From Thermopolyspora flexuosa (lineage in GTDB: Bacteria; Actinomycetota; Actinomycetes; Streptosporangiales; Streptosporangiaceae), in the NCBI RefSeq assembly GCF_006716785.1, contig NZ_VFPQ01000001.1, positions 2,666,001-2,730,000 of the forward strand: a DNA stretch of 64,000 nt, in the 5' to 3' direction. The stretch's first letter is position 1; every line of letters begins with the position of its first letter. The notes beneath the pieces are model-generated. The model ran no database searches and was not told the origin of the DNA. It saw only the letters and a program-made list of their open reading frames with translations. Positions 8,748 to 19,266 of this stretch are shown here, piece after piece. The translations under genes and the position numbers were made by a program.

Positions 8748-10028
8748 TCAGGCGGGCGGGGCCGGGGTGCCCGGGCTCGGCGCGGGCACCCGCGGGTCCG
8801 GGGCCCGCAGCCCGCGCACCCCCGGGGCGAGCAGCGCGGCGAAGGTGACCAGCACCATGAGCACGGCGCAGCCGATCAGCGAGGGCCGGACCCCGGCGAG
8901 CTCGGCCACCGGCCCGGCGATCATGAGCCCGACCGGCCCGAGCATGAGCGAGCCGAGCGCGTCGTAGGAGGCCACCCGGGACAGGGACTCCGGCGGGACC
9001 TCCCGCTGCATGGTGGTCGCCCACAGCACGCCGAAGACGTCGAAGCAGACGCCGGTCAGGAACGCGCCGGCGACCGCCGACCACAGCGGCGCGCCCACCC
9101 CGAGCAGCAGGCTCGGCGCGGCCGCGGAGAAGGTGAGCAGCACGCCCACGAAGATCGGCCGCCGCGGCCGGACCCGCATCGCCAGCAGCACGCCGACGAC
9201 CATGCCGAACGCCTGGGCGGCGAGCACCGCCGACCAGGCGGGGGCGCCGCCCAGCTCGTCCCGCGCGAGCAGCGGCCCGAGCACCCCGTGGGCGGCCTGC
9301 AGCGCCAGCACCACGATCGAGAACTGGGCCACCACCACCCACAGCCACTGCCGGGAGAAGAACTCATGCCAGCCCGCCCGCAGGTCGGCGAGCATCGACG
9401 ACCCTCCGCCGCCGCGGGCGCGGCCGCGCAGGCTGCGGCCGAGCAGCGTGGCGAGCACGGCGGAGACCGCGAACGTCGCCCCGCTCGCCGCCAGCGCCCA
9501 CCCCGCGCCGAGCAGCGCCACCGCGGCGCCGCTGAGCACGGTGCCGGCGACCCGGGCGGAGTTCTGCCCGAGCCCGAGCAGGGCGTTGGCGGTCTGCAGC
9601 CGCTCCGGCGGCACCACGTCGGGGATGATCCCGGTGAGCGCCGGGTAGAGGAGCGCGCTCGCGGTGCCCGAGACGGCGCAGAGCGCGATCAGCAGCGGCA
9701 GCGGCGTGTGGCCGGTGAGCATGGCGGCGGCGAGCCCGGCGTAGGCGAGGGCGTTCGCCGTCTCGGACACGGCGATCACCCGGTGCCGGGGCAGCCGGTC
9801 GGCGACCACGCCGCCGACGAGCATGAACCCGACCATCGGCAGCGCCTCGGCGGTGAGCACCGCCGACAGGGTGGTGGCGGTGGACCCGGGCAGGCCGAGC
9901 ACCCCGAAGGCGATGGCCACGGGGCCGAAGGCCACACCGAGCATCGACAGGGTCCGGGCGACCAGCAGCAGCGTGAACGGCCGGTCACGGAGAAGGCTGA
10001 GATCCTGCCGCACACCGCTGCTGGACAC
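8748..10028 (-). CDS. MFS transporter, EntS-like exporter
   Basis: A 426-residue major facilitator with about 12 hydrophobic segments. The loop GGVVADRLPRHRVI matches the conserved A-like motif between helices 2 and 3, and the arrangement resembles EntS/MFS_3 exporters of siderophores or macrolides. GTG 10028 was chosen because GGGGAGC precedes it by 5 bases. It converges on the siderophore-interacting protein gene, which supports a siderophore-related role only weakly. Confidence 0.8.
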   Translation of the reverse strand: MSSSGVRQDLSLLRDRPFTLLLVARTLSMLGVAFGPVAIAFGVLGLPGSTATTLSAVLTAEALPMVGFMLVGGVVADRLPRHRVIAVSETANALAYAGLAAAMLTGHTPLPLLIALCAVSGTASALLYPALTGIIPDVVPPERLQTANALLGLGQNSARVAGTVLSGAAVALLGAGWALAASGATFAVSAVLATLLGRSLRGRARGGGGSSMLADLRAGWHEFFSRQWLWVVVAQFSIVVLALQAAHGVLGPLLARDELGGAPAWSAVLAAQAFGMVVGVLLAMRVRPRRPIFVGVLLTFSAAAPSLLLGVGAPLWSAVAGAFLTGVCFDVFGVLWATTMQREVPPESLSRVASYDALGSLMLGPVGLMIAGPVAELAGVRPSLIGCAVLMVLVTFAALLAPGVRGLRAPDPRVPAPSPGTPAPPA

Positions 10029-10148
10029 GAACGCTCCCCGATGGTTTGAGACATGAAGAGTGGAACGTCCCATTCTCCCGCCCCGCGCGCGGTGATCTCA
10101 CCTGGTTTTCCGCGGGGTTGTGCGGCGGGGAGCGGCCCGGGGCTCGGG

Positions 10149-11033
10149 TCAGCGCAGCAGCAGGTCGACCACGCCGGCGGTGCCCTCGGCGGCGTGGCCC
10201 TCGGCGAGGCGCCGCTCCATCAGCCGCATGTACGGCTCGAGCAGCTCGGTGCCGACGCCCTGCTCCTCGGCGGTGCGCAGCAGGGTGGCGTTGGCCCGGA
10301 CCATCATGGCGAGGTTGGAGGTCACGTCCCTGGTGTAGTCGCCGCACTCCAGGTGCTCGGCGAGCTCGCGGGCGTACGAGGCGGCCATGCCCGCGACCCA
10401 GTCGGCGAGCGGCCCGGCGAGGCGCGCCGGGGGCGTCTTCTCCCGCCGGAACAGCGCGTAGGCGTGGGCCATCCCGGACATCATGCCGAGCATCGCGCTG
10501 AGCAGGGCCACGTCGTGCAGCGCGGCCATGCCGGCGTCCTCGCCGACGTGGACGGCCCCGGCCGGTACGGCGAGCGTCTCCCGGTGGGCCTCGAAGACCT
10601 CCTTGGGACCGCTGTAGAAGACGTAGGCGCCCGAGTCCGGGACGCCGATCATCGGCGGCACGGCCATGATGCCGCCGTCGAGCAGCCGCGCCCCGCGCTC
10701 GGCGGCCCAGGCGGCGCGGGCGCGGGCCTCGCCGGGGGTGCCGGTGGTGAGGTTGACCAGGTCCTTGCCGGAGATGTCGGTGCCGGCGAGGACCTGGTCA
10801 ACCGAGGCGTCGTCGAGCAGGCACACCACCACCAGGTCCGCGGCGGCCACGGCGTCGGCGGCGGTCGGCGCGACCGTCGCCCCCTTGGCGGCGAGCGGCC
10901 GGGCCTTGCCCGCCGTACGGTTCCACACGGTGAGCGGATGCCCCGCGTCCAGCCAGGCGTGCCCGAGCGCGGCGCCCATGTCGCCGAGCCCGAGCAACGA
11001 CAGGGCCCGCGGGGCCGGGTCGATCGTCGTCAT
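10149..11033 (-). CDS. NADPH-dependent imine reductase / beta-hydroxyacid dehydrogenase-like protein
   Basis: A 294-residue protein with an N-terminal Rossmann fold (SLLGLGDMGAALGHAWLDAGH, NADPH selectivity suggested by WNRTAGKA) and an all-helical C-terminal dimerisation domain. The segment DGGIMAVPPMIGVPDSG is typical of imine reductases/reductive aminases, which differ from true 3-hydroxyisobutyrate dehydrogenases by lacking the catalytic Lys. The substrate is unknown. It is divergent from an HxlR-family regulator gene, with a perfect inverted repeat between them. Confidence 0.82.
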   Translation of the reverse strand: MTTIDPAPRALSLLGLGDMGAALGHAWLDAGHPLTVWNRTAGKARPLAAKGATVAPTAADAVAAADLVVVCLLDDASVDQVLAGTDISGKDLVNLTTGTPGEARARAAWAAERGARLLDGGIMAVPPMIGVPDSGAYVFYSGPKEVFEAHRETLAVPAGAVHVGEDAGMAALHDVALLSAMLGMMSGMAHAYALFRREKTPPARLAGPLADWVAGMAASYARELAEHLECGDYTRDVTSNLAMMVRANATLLRTAEEQGVGTELLEPYMRLMERRLAEGHAAEGTAGVVDLLLR

Positions 11034-11072
11034 GGCGACTAGGCTGGTCGGCGGGCCCGAGGGCGCTCAAGT

Positions 11073-11090
11073 ACGCACTTTGAAGTGCGT
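11073..11090. promoter_or_regulatory. Perfect inverted repeat, probable HxlR operator
   Basis: ACGCACTT-TG-AAGTGCGT lies midway between the divergent imine-reductase-like gene and the HxlR gene. HxlR-family regulators commonly control the adjacent divergent redox gene from such a site; that binding is inferred here. Confidence 0.65.
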
Positions 11091-11130
11091 GGTTTCCCGA
11101 AGGTAAGCCTCCGGGCGGGAGGGGGTGGCG

Positions 11131-11475
11131 ATGCGGGTCGCGCGCAGGCCCGGCGCGTACGTCTGCGGGATCGACGCGGCGATGGGCGTGATCGGCGGCA
11201 AGTGGAAGGTGCTGATCCTGTGGGCGCTCGGGGTGCGCCCGCGCCGGTTCGGCGAGCTGCGCCGCGAGCTGCCGGGGGTGACCGAGAAGGTGCTCGCCGC
11301 GCACCTGCGCGAGCTGGAGGCCGACGGGATCGTGCGCCGCGAGGTGTACGACGAGGTGCCGCCGCGCGTGGAGTACTCGCTCTCCCCGGCCGGTGAGGCG
11401 CTCAACGAGGCGCTCGGGCCGCTCGGCGCCTGGGGCCGCAGGTACGTGCTCGGCGACGCCGCGGGCGCCCACTGA
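11131..11475 (+). CDS. HxlR-family transcriptional regulator
   Basis: A 114-residue winged-helix protein with the HxlR signature: GGKWKVLILWAL near residue 25, RRFGELRRELPGVTEKVLAAHLRELEADG (split across the recognition helix), and the EYSLSPAGEAL wing end. A cysteine near the N-terminus (YVCGIDAAM) is the residue by which several members sense aldehydes or oxidants. The start could be GTG 11125 or ATG 11131; both follow a GGGAGGGG ribosome site. Confidence 0.88.
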   Translation: MRVARRPGAYVCGIDAAMGVIGGKWKVLILWALGVRPRRFGELRRELPGVTEKVLAAHLRELEADGIVRREVYDEVPPRVEYSLSPAGEALNEALGPLGAWGRRYVLGDAAGAH

Positions 11476-11664
11476 GGAAGGCCCGTTGAGAAGAAGGGTG
11501 TGGGCCCGGCGCCCGCCCCGCGCCGGTGCCAGAAAAGGGAGCCCCACCCGTCGTCTGGTTGCGTGCCCGCACCGTGGGTGCGGGCGGCGCGGGGGCGGGC
11601 ACCGGACGTCTCGTGCCGGGGCCGTGGCGTGTCGCGTGCCCGTGGCCGCCGGGCCCGCCGGCGC

Positions 11665-12131
11665 CTAGAGGCCGGCGCCGGTGGGCAGCGGGGGTTCGGC
11701 CGCGATGCGGGCGGCCTCCTCGTCGGTGAACAGCCGGGAGCGCAGCAGGAACCGCACGCCCTCGGGGGCCTCGAGCGAGAACCCGCTGCCCCGGCCGGGC
11801 ACCACGTCCACCGTCAGGTGGGTGTGCGACCAATACCGGTACTGGTCGGCGCTGATCCAGAACGGGGTGTCGTGCGCGACGGTGCCGAGCAGCACGTCCG
11901 ACGCGCCGACCCGGAACTCCCCCCGCGGGTAGCACATCGGCGCGCTGCCGTCGCAGCAGCCGCCGGACTGGTGGAACATGACCGGGCCGTGCCGTTCGAT
12001 GAGGCGGGCGAGCAGGCGTTCGGCCTCCGGGGTGAGCCGTACCCGCTCCACGCGGCCCCCGGGGGCCTCCCCTCCTGCGCCTGCGGCGCCCGCCGGGGCC
12101 GGCTCGGCCCCGGCGCGCTCCGGTGCGGTCA

Positions 12132-12132
<1 letters not shown>
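11665..12132 (-). CDS. DUF779 protein associated with aldehyde dehydrogenase
   Basis: A 155-residue protein of the DUF779 family, which usually neighbours ExaC/AldB-type aldehyde dehydrogenases. Visible features: FHQSGGCCDGSAPMCYP, with three cysteines that could bind metal, and SHTHLTVDVVPGRGSGFSLE. The first 28 residues are Ala/Gly-rich. Its ATG overlaps the TGA of the aldehyde dehydrogenase gene, so it is coupled to that enzyme. Its molecular role is not established; an accessory role in alcohol or aldehyde metabolism is inferred from context. Confidence 0.88.
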
Positions 12133-13649
<1,517 letters not shown>

Positions 13650-14039
13650 GTTGCCTCCTCGCGGGTTGGCCACCCGCCCGGTGGCCGACTCCCTGATGTG
13701 TTGCACGTCACCCTGCGCCCGCGAGGTTGCCGGAAGGTATCCGCCCCGGCACACCCCGCCACGGGGCATGCCGGGGCGCGGCGTGGGGTACGGCGAACCG
13801 GCTCCTGTCCCTCGCGGCTCAGGAGGGCCGTGGCGGTACGGCCGGAGCACGGTTCGCCGCGCCCTCCACAACCACATCCCGCACTAATGCGGCATTTTCC
13901 AATAAGCCAGGCAATTTACGAACAGCCCACATATCAGATAAAAACCGATGGGGTATTGCGTCGACGGCCTGGTTTCGGGCAACAATAAAGCGGTGCCTTT
14001 GGCGCATTCCCGGACCAGAGGCACCCGGGAAAAGGGTGA

Positions 14040-14073
14040 GGGGTGCCCCGGCGGTATTCGAACCGCGGCACCC
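14040..14073. other. Strong tRNA-T-arm-like hairpin in an intergenic region
   Basis: GGGTGCC/GGCACCC and GCGG/CCGC arms close an eight-base loop TATTCGAA, which on the minus strand reads as a TTCGAA-containing T-loop. No D-arm, anticodon arm or second acceptor strand was found, so it is not a tRNA gene. It could be a terminator, a tRNA remnant or an attachment-site remnant. It sits in the 818-base gap 13650-14467, which is visibly more AT-rich (about 13880-14010) than its surroundings and holds no other recognisable gene. Confidence 0.35.
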
Positions 14074-14106
14074 ACTTCAGGAGTGTGGGAGCAGAAGGAT
14101 CACCGT

Positions 14107-14262
14107 ATGGGTGCTGAGCCGCAGGAGTGTCCCCTGCACCTCGTTGTCGCTACACGATCGCCTCTCGCACGTCCCCCGCGGACGGCGATCGCCGCGGTGC
14201 ACCGCCACCGCCCCCAAGAGACCAAGGCTCCCCTTCCCAGCCCTGCGGGTGATCTCCGGTAG
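14107..14262 (+). CDS. Possible small protein of 51 residues
   Basis: ATG 14107 is preceded by AGAAGGATC with reasonable spacing and opens a 51-codon frame rich in Pro and Arg. No family was recognised and no signal peptide is evident. It is listed only because of the ribosome site and its position directly after a strong hairpin; it may not be expressed. Confidence 0.25.
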   Translation: MGAEPQECPLHLVVATRSPLARPPRTAIAAVHRHRPQETKAPLPSPAGDLR

Positions 14263-14467
14263 GAATCCGATCACCCGCAAGGATCACGGCGCGCAATCCC
14301 AACGGCGCGGTCGCCGCGGCGAACAAAGCCGCCCTTCCGCCGCGCGTCCCCGGCATCTTCGTTTCCATGCTCGCCCAGAACTCCCCCGGTCCGAATTTCC
14401 GGGATCCACCGACGGGTGGAAACCAGAAACGATATCGCCCCCCGTGGAAAGGATTGAAGGTAAGACC

Positions 14468-14839
14468 GTGCGCAGTAGAACCCTTTCCTCCTTGGCACTG
14501 GCGTGCGCCATGATCGTGACGCCCGCCGTGGCCGCCACCCCCGCCGCCGCCTCGGCCGCGCCCAGCTACCGCGCCTGCTACGACGGGACGTGCAAGTTCA
14601 CGTTCCGGAGGCCCGTGAGCTTCCGCGTCTCGGCGAGGCTCTTCGGATTCTCCAGGGTGTACGTCTCCAAGCAATACGTCGCCACCTTCGACCAGGACAT
14701 GGTCGTGGTGCGGGCGGGGAACTCGACGGCATACCTGAGCGAGGGCGGCAGCGGCTGGATCCGCGCCAACCGCAAGAAGAGGCTGTCGTTCCGCGTGCTG
14801 GCCATCACCAGCAAGGGCGCCACGATCCGCTTCGGGTGA
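14468..14839 (+). CDS. Small secreted protein of unknown function
   Basis: A 123-residue protein with a clear Sec signal peptide (RSRT followed by a hydrophobic stretch, and an Ala-rich cleavage region ending near ASAAP, about residue 35). The mature part, about 90 residues, begins with CYDGTCKF (a probable disulfide pair) and is rich in beta-forming residues and Arg/Lys. GTG 14468 is preceded by AAGGTAAG. No known family was recognised. It is likely an exported, small beta-rich domain. Confidence 0.6.
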   Translation: MRSRTLSSLALACAMIVTPAVAATPAAASAAPSYRACYDGTCKFTFRRPVSFRVSARLFGFSRVYVSKQYVATFDQDMVVVRAGNSTAYLSEGGSGWIRANRKKRLSFRVLAITSKGATIRFG

Positions 14840-14893
14840 TGGCGCCCTGACGATCCGGCGTCCGCGGCACGGGCGCCGTGGCCATCCCCCGCT

Positions 14894-16120
14894 TCAGGAG
14901 AGCGCTGCCCGGATACGGGCGGCGGCGATGCCGCGGCGGCCGTCGTCCGGGGGCAGCAGCCGGTGGGCGTGCTCGTGGACCGCCACGTCGTAGGGGTGGG
15001 CCGTGCCGTACCGGAGGGCGAGGCCGGGGTCGGACGAGGCGAGCACCGCCTCGCGTACCGCGACCTCGAGGTAGGTGCGCCACTCGACGATGCCCGGCAC
15101 GTCGGACTCGGGCAGCAGCGGCCCGGTGTACGCCTCGACCGCCGCGGCGGTGTCCCCGGCGTCGAGCGCGGCGAGCACGTTCCGGGCGTCGCACTCGATC
15201 GGCTCGGTGAGCTGGTAGCGGCGCTGCGCGAGCGCGCCGCCGAGGGCACGGCGCAGGTGGGACACCTGGGCCTTGAGCGTGGCCGCGGTGACCGGCCGGT
15301 CGCCGAACAGCGCGGCCTGCAGCCGCTCCGGCGAGAACCCCTCGGGCTCGAGCGCGAGCAGGGTGAGGATCTCCAGCTGGCGCGGGCGCAGCCGCAGCGG
15401 CACCCCGCCCCGCCAGGCCCGGCCCTCGCCGAGGCAGGTGAGCCGCAGACCGGCGGGTTCGCGACGTCCGGCGTCGAGCCCAATGGTGGCGAGCCGGGAC
15501 TCGATCGCCGAGACCAGGGTGCGCACCGTGGACATGGCGAGCGGGTTGGAACGATCCCAGGTGCTCGACAGGTCGAGCACGCCGAGGATGCGGCCGCCCG
15601 GGGAGCGGATCGGCGCCGAGTAGCACACCCAGCCGTGCAGCGCGGCGACCAGGTGCTCGGCGGAGAACACCTTCGCCGGCCGCCCGCGCAGCGCCAGGGA
15701 CAGCGCGTTGGTGCCCATGCCCGTCTCGTCCCACCGGCCGCCGGGCGCGAAGTTCACCCGCTCGGCCCGGCGCCGCATCACCCGGCCGCCGCAGGTCCAC
15801 AGGATCGTGCCGGACTCGTCGGTGACCGCGGCGATGAACCCGGCGTCGTCGGCGATCGTGCGCAGCTCGTCGGCGAGCTCGAGGACCGGGCGGCGCAGCG
15901 GGGACTCCCGCCAGCGGGCCGAGACGTCGTCCTCGACCGGGGCGCTGTCGCGTGCGGGGTCGACCAGCGGCAGGGACCGGCTCCAGGAGGCCACGATCTC
16001 GTCGCGGAGCAGCCGGTCCGGGCCGCCGCCGGAGGGCGGCAGGCGTCGCGCCGGCACGTGGCGGGACCATTCGTGTTCCAGCTCGGCGCGCCGCCTGCGA
16101 AGGGCGTCGAGACCGATCAT
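14894..16120 (-). CDS. GAF-domain transcriptional regulator near alcohol/aldehyde dehydrogenase genes
   Basis: A 408-residue cytoplasmic regulator. Residues about 80-240 form a GAF sensor of the AcoR type (ADDAGFIAAVTDESGTILW, FAPGGRWDETGMGTNALSLAL, and GVLDLSSTWDR). The C-terminal third has a winged-helix-like part with PLRLRPRQLEILTLLALEPEGFS and RLQAALFGDR, followed by KAQVSHLRRALGG, as in OmpR/SARP-type DNA-binding domains. No sigma-54 ATPase domain is present. ATG 16120 has AGAGGGG upstream. Its location between the aldehyde dehydrogenase operon and the ErcA-like alcohol dehydrogenase suggests that it controls one or both. Confidence 0.82.
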   Translation of the reverse strand: MIGLDALRRRRAELEHEWSRHVPARRLPPSGGGPDRLLRDEIVASWSRSLPLVDPARDSAPVEDDVSARWRESPLRRPVLELADELRTIADDAGFIAAVTDESGTILWTCGGRVMRRRAERVNFAPGGRWDETGMGTNALSLALRGRPAKVFSAEHLVAALHGWVCYSAPIRSPGGRILGVLDLSSTWDRSNPLAMSTVRTLVSAIESRLATIGLDAGRREPAGLRLTCLGEGRAWRGGVPLRLRPRQLEILTLLALEPEGFSPERLQAALFGDRPVTAATLKAQVSHLRRALGGALAQRRYQLTEPIECDARNVLAALDAGDTAAAVEAYTGPLLPESDVPGIVEWRTYLEVAVREAVLASSDPGLALRYGTAHPYDVAVHEHAHRLLPPDDGRRGIAAARIRAALS

Positions 16121-16212
16121 GTGCCCCTCTCCGTCGTCCGCCCGATGGTGTCCACCGGCGGACGTCACCGGCGGTTTGCGGGTGATAATGCCGCACATAC
16201 GCCGTAGGCGCA

Positions 16213-16230
16213 CCTACCCGATCGGACAGG
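16213..16230. promoter_or_regulatory. Dyad-symmetric site shared with the mdo promoter region (copy 1)
   Basis: CCTACCCGATCGGACAGG is an imperfect palindrome, and the wider CACCT...AGGTG arms are also symmetric. The 16-mer GCACCTACCCGATCGG recurs exactly at 24624-24639. The centre lies about 176 bases upstream of the TTG start of the ErcA-like dehydrogenase and just upstream of a TTGACG hexamer (16244), a good position for an activator site. Confidence 0.6.
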
Positions 16231-16396
16231 TGCCATGGCCCAATTTGACGGTTTTACGACTAGCCCGAGGAGGTCTACCGTCGAGAGGGCAGCTAATGGA
16301 CAACTCCTCGCAATGCGTTGGTAACAAAAGGCACCGCCTTCCGGTAACGTGCCATCACCGATGGGGACGGCCCCATCGCAGCACAGGGGGGTTCCT

Positions 16397-17677
16397 TTGC
16401 GGCCTGTTCTGGACGGCCCCGCGGCGGCCGAAGTGGACCATGGCTGGGCGTCCCCCGGCATCCGGGACGCCTCCCTCGAGCTGACCGGCCCGCAGCGTGT
16501 GGTGCCCGTCGGCGCGCGCGAGCCGGCGAACCTCGCGAAGTTCCACGCACCCGAGATCGTGTTCGGTCCCGGGTCCCTCGCCGAGCTGGGCCACTGCGCG
16601 CTGCGCGTGGGAGCCCGGCGCCCGTTCCTGGTGACCGACCCGGGCCTGATCGAGGCGGGCTGGCTGGACGAGGCGCTCGGCCACCTGAGCGCGGTCGGGC
16701 TGCGGCCGGTGGTGTGGCACGAGATCACCCCCAACCCCAAGGACCACGAGATCGAGGCCGCGTACGGCGAGTACGCCGACAGCGGCGCCGACGTGATCAT
16801 CGGGCTGGGCGGCGGGTCGTGCATCGACGCGGCCAAGGGCGTGGCGATCCTGTCCGGCAACGGCGGGTGCATCCTCGGCTACGAGGGCGTGGACAAGGTG
16901 GTGAACCCGATCCCGCCCACGGTGATGGTGCCCTCCACCTCGGGCACGGGCGCCGACGTGTCGCAGTTCGCGGTCGTCACCGACACCGCCAAGCACATCA
17001 AGATCACCATCATCAGCCGGACGCTGGTGCCGGAGATCTCGATCATCGACCCCCGGCTGCTCATCACCATGCCGGACTGGCTCACCGCCTCCACCGGGCT
17101 CGACGCGCTCACCCACGCGATCGAGTCGTTCGTGTCCCGCGCGCACAACCCGCTCACCGACAACCACGCGCTGCACGCCGTACGCCTGATCACCGAGCAC
17201 CTGCGGCACTCGGTGGAGCGGCCGCGGCTCGCCGGGCCCCGGCTGGGCATGGCGCAGGGCGCGCTCGAGGCCGGGGTGGCGTTCACCAACGCGATCCTCG
17301 GCGCCACGCACGCGATGAGCCACCAGGTCGGCGGGCTGCTCGACGCCCCGCACGGGCTGATCAACGGGGTGCTGCTCCCGCACGTGATCCGGTTCAACGC
17401 GGCCGCCGACCCCACCAGGTTCGTACCGCTCGCCGAGGCGGCCGGCATCCGGGACGCCTGGCGCATGCCCCCGGCCGAGGTCGCCGACATGCTCGCCGAC
17501 CGGGTGCGCGCGCTCGCCGACGCGGTCGGCGTGCCGCGCGGGCTGTCCGCGCTCGGGGTGACCGAGCAGGACGTTTCCCGGCTGGCGGAGACCACGATGC
17601 GGGACGCCTGCCTGACCACCAACCCGCGGGACGCGACCCGGGACGACATCGAGGCGCTGTTCCGCGCGGCCCTGTAG
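16397..17677 (+). CDS. ErcA-like iron-containing alcohol dehydrogenase
   Basis: A 426-residue group III (Fe-ADH) enzyme. It has the NAD-binding region IGLGGGSCIDAAKG, STSGTGADVSQFAVVTD, and the metal ligands in DALTHAIES plus HAMSHQVGG and APHG. The spacing and the segment LGATHAMSHQVGGLLDAPHG resemble ErcA, an enzyme of alcohol-oxidation regulons. Starts: TTG 16397 follows AGGGGGG at good spacing; GTG 16349 would also be possible but lacks a ribosome site. It is followed by a two-component system in the same direction. It probably oxidises or reduces short alcohols and aldehydes, substrate unknown. Confidence 0.88.
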   Translation: MRPVLDGPAAAEVDHGWASPGIRDASLELTGPQRVVPVGAREPANLAKFHAPEIVFGPGSLAELGHCALRVGARRPFLVTDPGLIEAGWLDEALGHLSAVGLRPVVWHEITPNPKDHEIEAAYGEYADSGADVIIGLGGGSCIDAAKGVAILSGNGGCILGYEGVDKVVNPIPPTVMVPSTSGTGADVSQFAVVTDTAKHIKITIISRTLVPEISIIDPRLLITMPDWLTASTGLDALTHAIESFVSRAHNPLTDNHALHAVRLITEHLRHSVERPRLAGPRLGMAQGALEAGVAFTNAILGATHAMSHQVGGLLDAPHGLINGVLLPHVIRFNAAADPTRFVPLAEAAGIRDAWRMPPAEVADMLADRVRALADAVGVPRGLSALGVTEQDVSRLAETTMRDACLTTNPRDATRDDIEALFRAAL

Positions 17678-17871
17678 ACCGGTTCCGGAGACCACCGATC
17701 GGAGCCCGATGCGACACCGTGAAGCCGCCCCCTGAGAACGGCCCCAGCGAGAACGGCACCCTGCGGCATGAGCGAGCGAGCCGACCCACCCCGCCCCTCG
17801 GGCGCACGCGCCGAGGCGGGCACGACCGCCCGTGCCCGGCACGCCCCGCCGCCCGGCCCGGAAGGCACCCG

Positions 17872-19266
17872 ATGACGTCACCCGCCCTGGAGCCTCCCGC
17901 CCGCCCGACCGACCTCGGCGCGCTCACCGGCGTACGGTCCGGCAAACGCTCCTTCTACCCCGCCTACGTCCGCTCGATGGAACGCCTGGAGCGGGCCGTC
18001 GAGGCGCTCGACCGCATCTCCCAGGCGCTGGTGCGCTCCTCCGAGGGGCCGCGGGCGCTGGTCGAGGCCGTGGTGCACGCCGCCGCCGACCACCTGCACG
18101 CCCGCTGGCTGCTGCTCGCCGTCGCCGACGGCACGCTCCCCGCGGTACGGCCCCGCTTCCTGCTGCGCGACGGCGACCGGCTCATCGACGACGAGGCGCT
18201 GCTGCCCGCCGAGGCCCGCGAGCACCTGGCCGTGGTGCGCGACCGGCCCTGGGAGGTGGGCCGGGCCCACACCGGCGACGGCTGGGTGCGCGCCCCGATG
18301 TTCCTCGACGGCGAGCCGGTCGGCGGCATCGTGGCCCGCCCCGGCCCCGGGCTGGAGGTGGCCGCCACCGACCTGGCGATCCTGCGCGTCCTCGCCAACC
18401 AGGCGGCCGTGGCGCTGTACAACTCGTTCCTGTACGAGTCGGCCAGGCGGCTGCGCGGCCGTACCGAGCGGCTCACCGAGGCCGCCGCCCGGCAGGCACG
18501 CGACCTGGCCGCGCGGAACGCCGAGCTCGCCGAGGCCCAGCGGCGGCTGGTCGACGCCATGCACCGCCAGGCGCTCGACGACGAGCGGCACCGCATCGCC
18601 CGCGAGCTGCACGACACCGTCGCCCAGCACGTGCTGTCGGCCGGGATGACGATCGAGGTGTGCCGGGCCGACCTGGAGCGCATGGGCCCCGAGGCGCAGG
18701 AGGTGGCGCGCCGGCTCGCCCCGGCCAAGGACCTGACCCGGATCGCCGTGGAACGGCTGCGCGGCGCGATCTACGCGCTGCACAACACCTCCGACGAGCC
18801 GGCCGGGCCGCTGCCGGAGATGCTGCGCCGGCTGTCCACGGTGCACCTGAAGACCGATCTCACCGTCGAGGTGGTGGTGCGCGGGCGGCAGGTCCCGCTG
18901 CCCGCCGAGGCCGAGCGGTCGCTGCTGCGGCTCGTCGGCGAGGCCCTGTTCAACACCGCCGCGCACGCGCACGCCACCCGGGCCCGGGTGCTGCTGGTCT
19001 ACCGGCCGGACGCGGTCACGGTGACCGTGAGCGACGACGGGGACGGCGACCCCGCCGCGGTACGGCGGCTGCTGCGCCTGGCGCAGACCACCGACCTGGC
19101 CGGGCGGCACCGAGGACTCGTCAACATGCAGACCCGCGCCGAGCAGCTCGGCGGGACGCTGGCGATCCGCCGCTCCCGGCTGGGCGGCATCGCGGTGCGG
19201 GTGCGCATACCGCTGCCGATACAGGGCCGAGATCGAAACGGAGTGGCACCGAATGACCGGGGGTAA
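17872..19266 (+). CDS. NarL-type sensor histidine kinase with GAF domain (MnoS-like)
   Basis: A 464-residue soluble kinase: a GAF-like sensor (about residues 55-195), a coiled coil, then HisKA_3 with the phospho-acceptor in RIARELHDTVAQH (His near residue 247), and a short HATPase domain (EALFNTAAHAHATRARV; DDGDGD). No membrane segments. ATG 17872 has GGAAGG 6-8 bases upstream. It overlaps the response regulator by 14 bases. The genomic setting, next to a methanol-dehydrogenase gene, matches the MnoSR system that controls methylotrophic metabolism in Mycobacterium smegmatis; orthology is inferred from context and domain type. Confidence 0.87.
   Translation: MTSPALEPPARPTDLGALTGVRSGKRSFYPAYVRSMERLERAVEALDRISQALVRSSEGPRALVEAVVHAAADHLHARWLLLAVADGTLPAVRPRFLLRDGDRLIDDEALLPAEAREHLAVVRDRPWEVGRAHTGDGWVRAPMFLDGEPVGGIVARPGPGLEVAATDLAILRVLANQAAVALYNSFLYESARRLRGRTERLTEAAARQARDLAARNAELAEAQRRLVDAMHRQALDDERHRIARELHDTVAQHVLSAGMTIEVCRADLERMGPEAQEVARRLAPAKDLTRIAVERLRGAIYALHNTSDEPAGPLPEMLRRLSTVHLKTDLTVEVVVRGRQVPLPAEAERSLLRLVGEALFNTAAHAHATRARVLLVYRPDAVTVTVSDDGDGDPAAVRRLLRLAQTTDLAGRHRGLVNMQTRAEQLGGTLAIRRSRLGGIAVRVRIPLPIQGRDRNGVAPNDRG

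Noticed and set aside
14041-14110. tRNA gene on the minus strand
   Set aside because: Only a T-arm-like hairpin is present; no 5' acceptor strand or proper anticodon arm was found.
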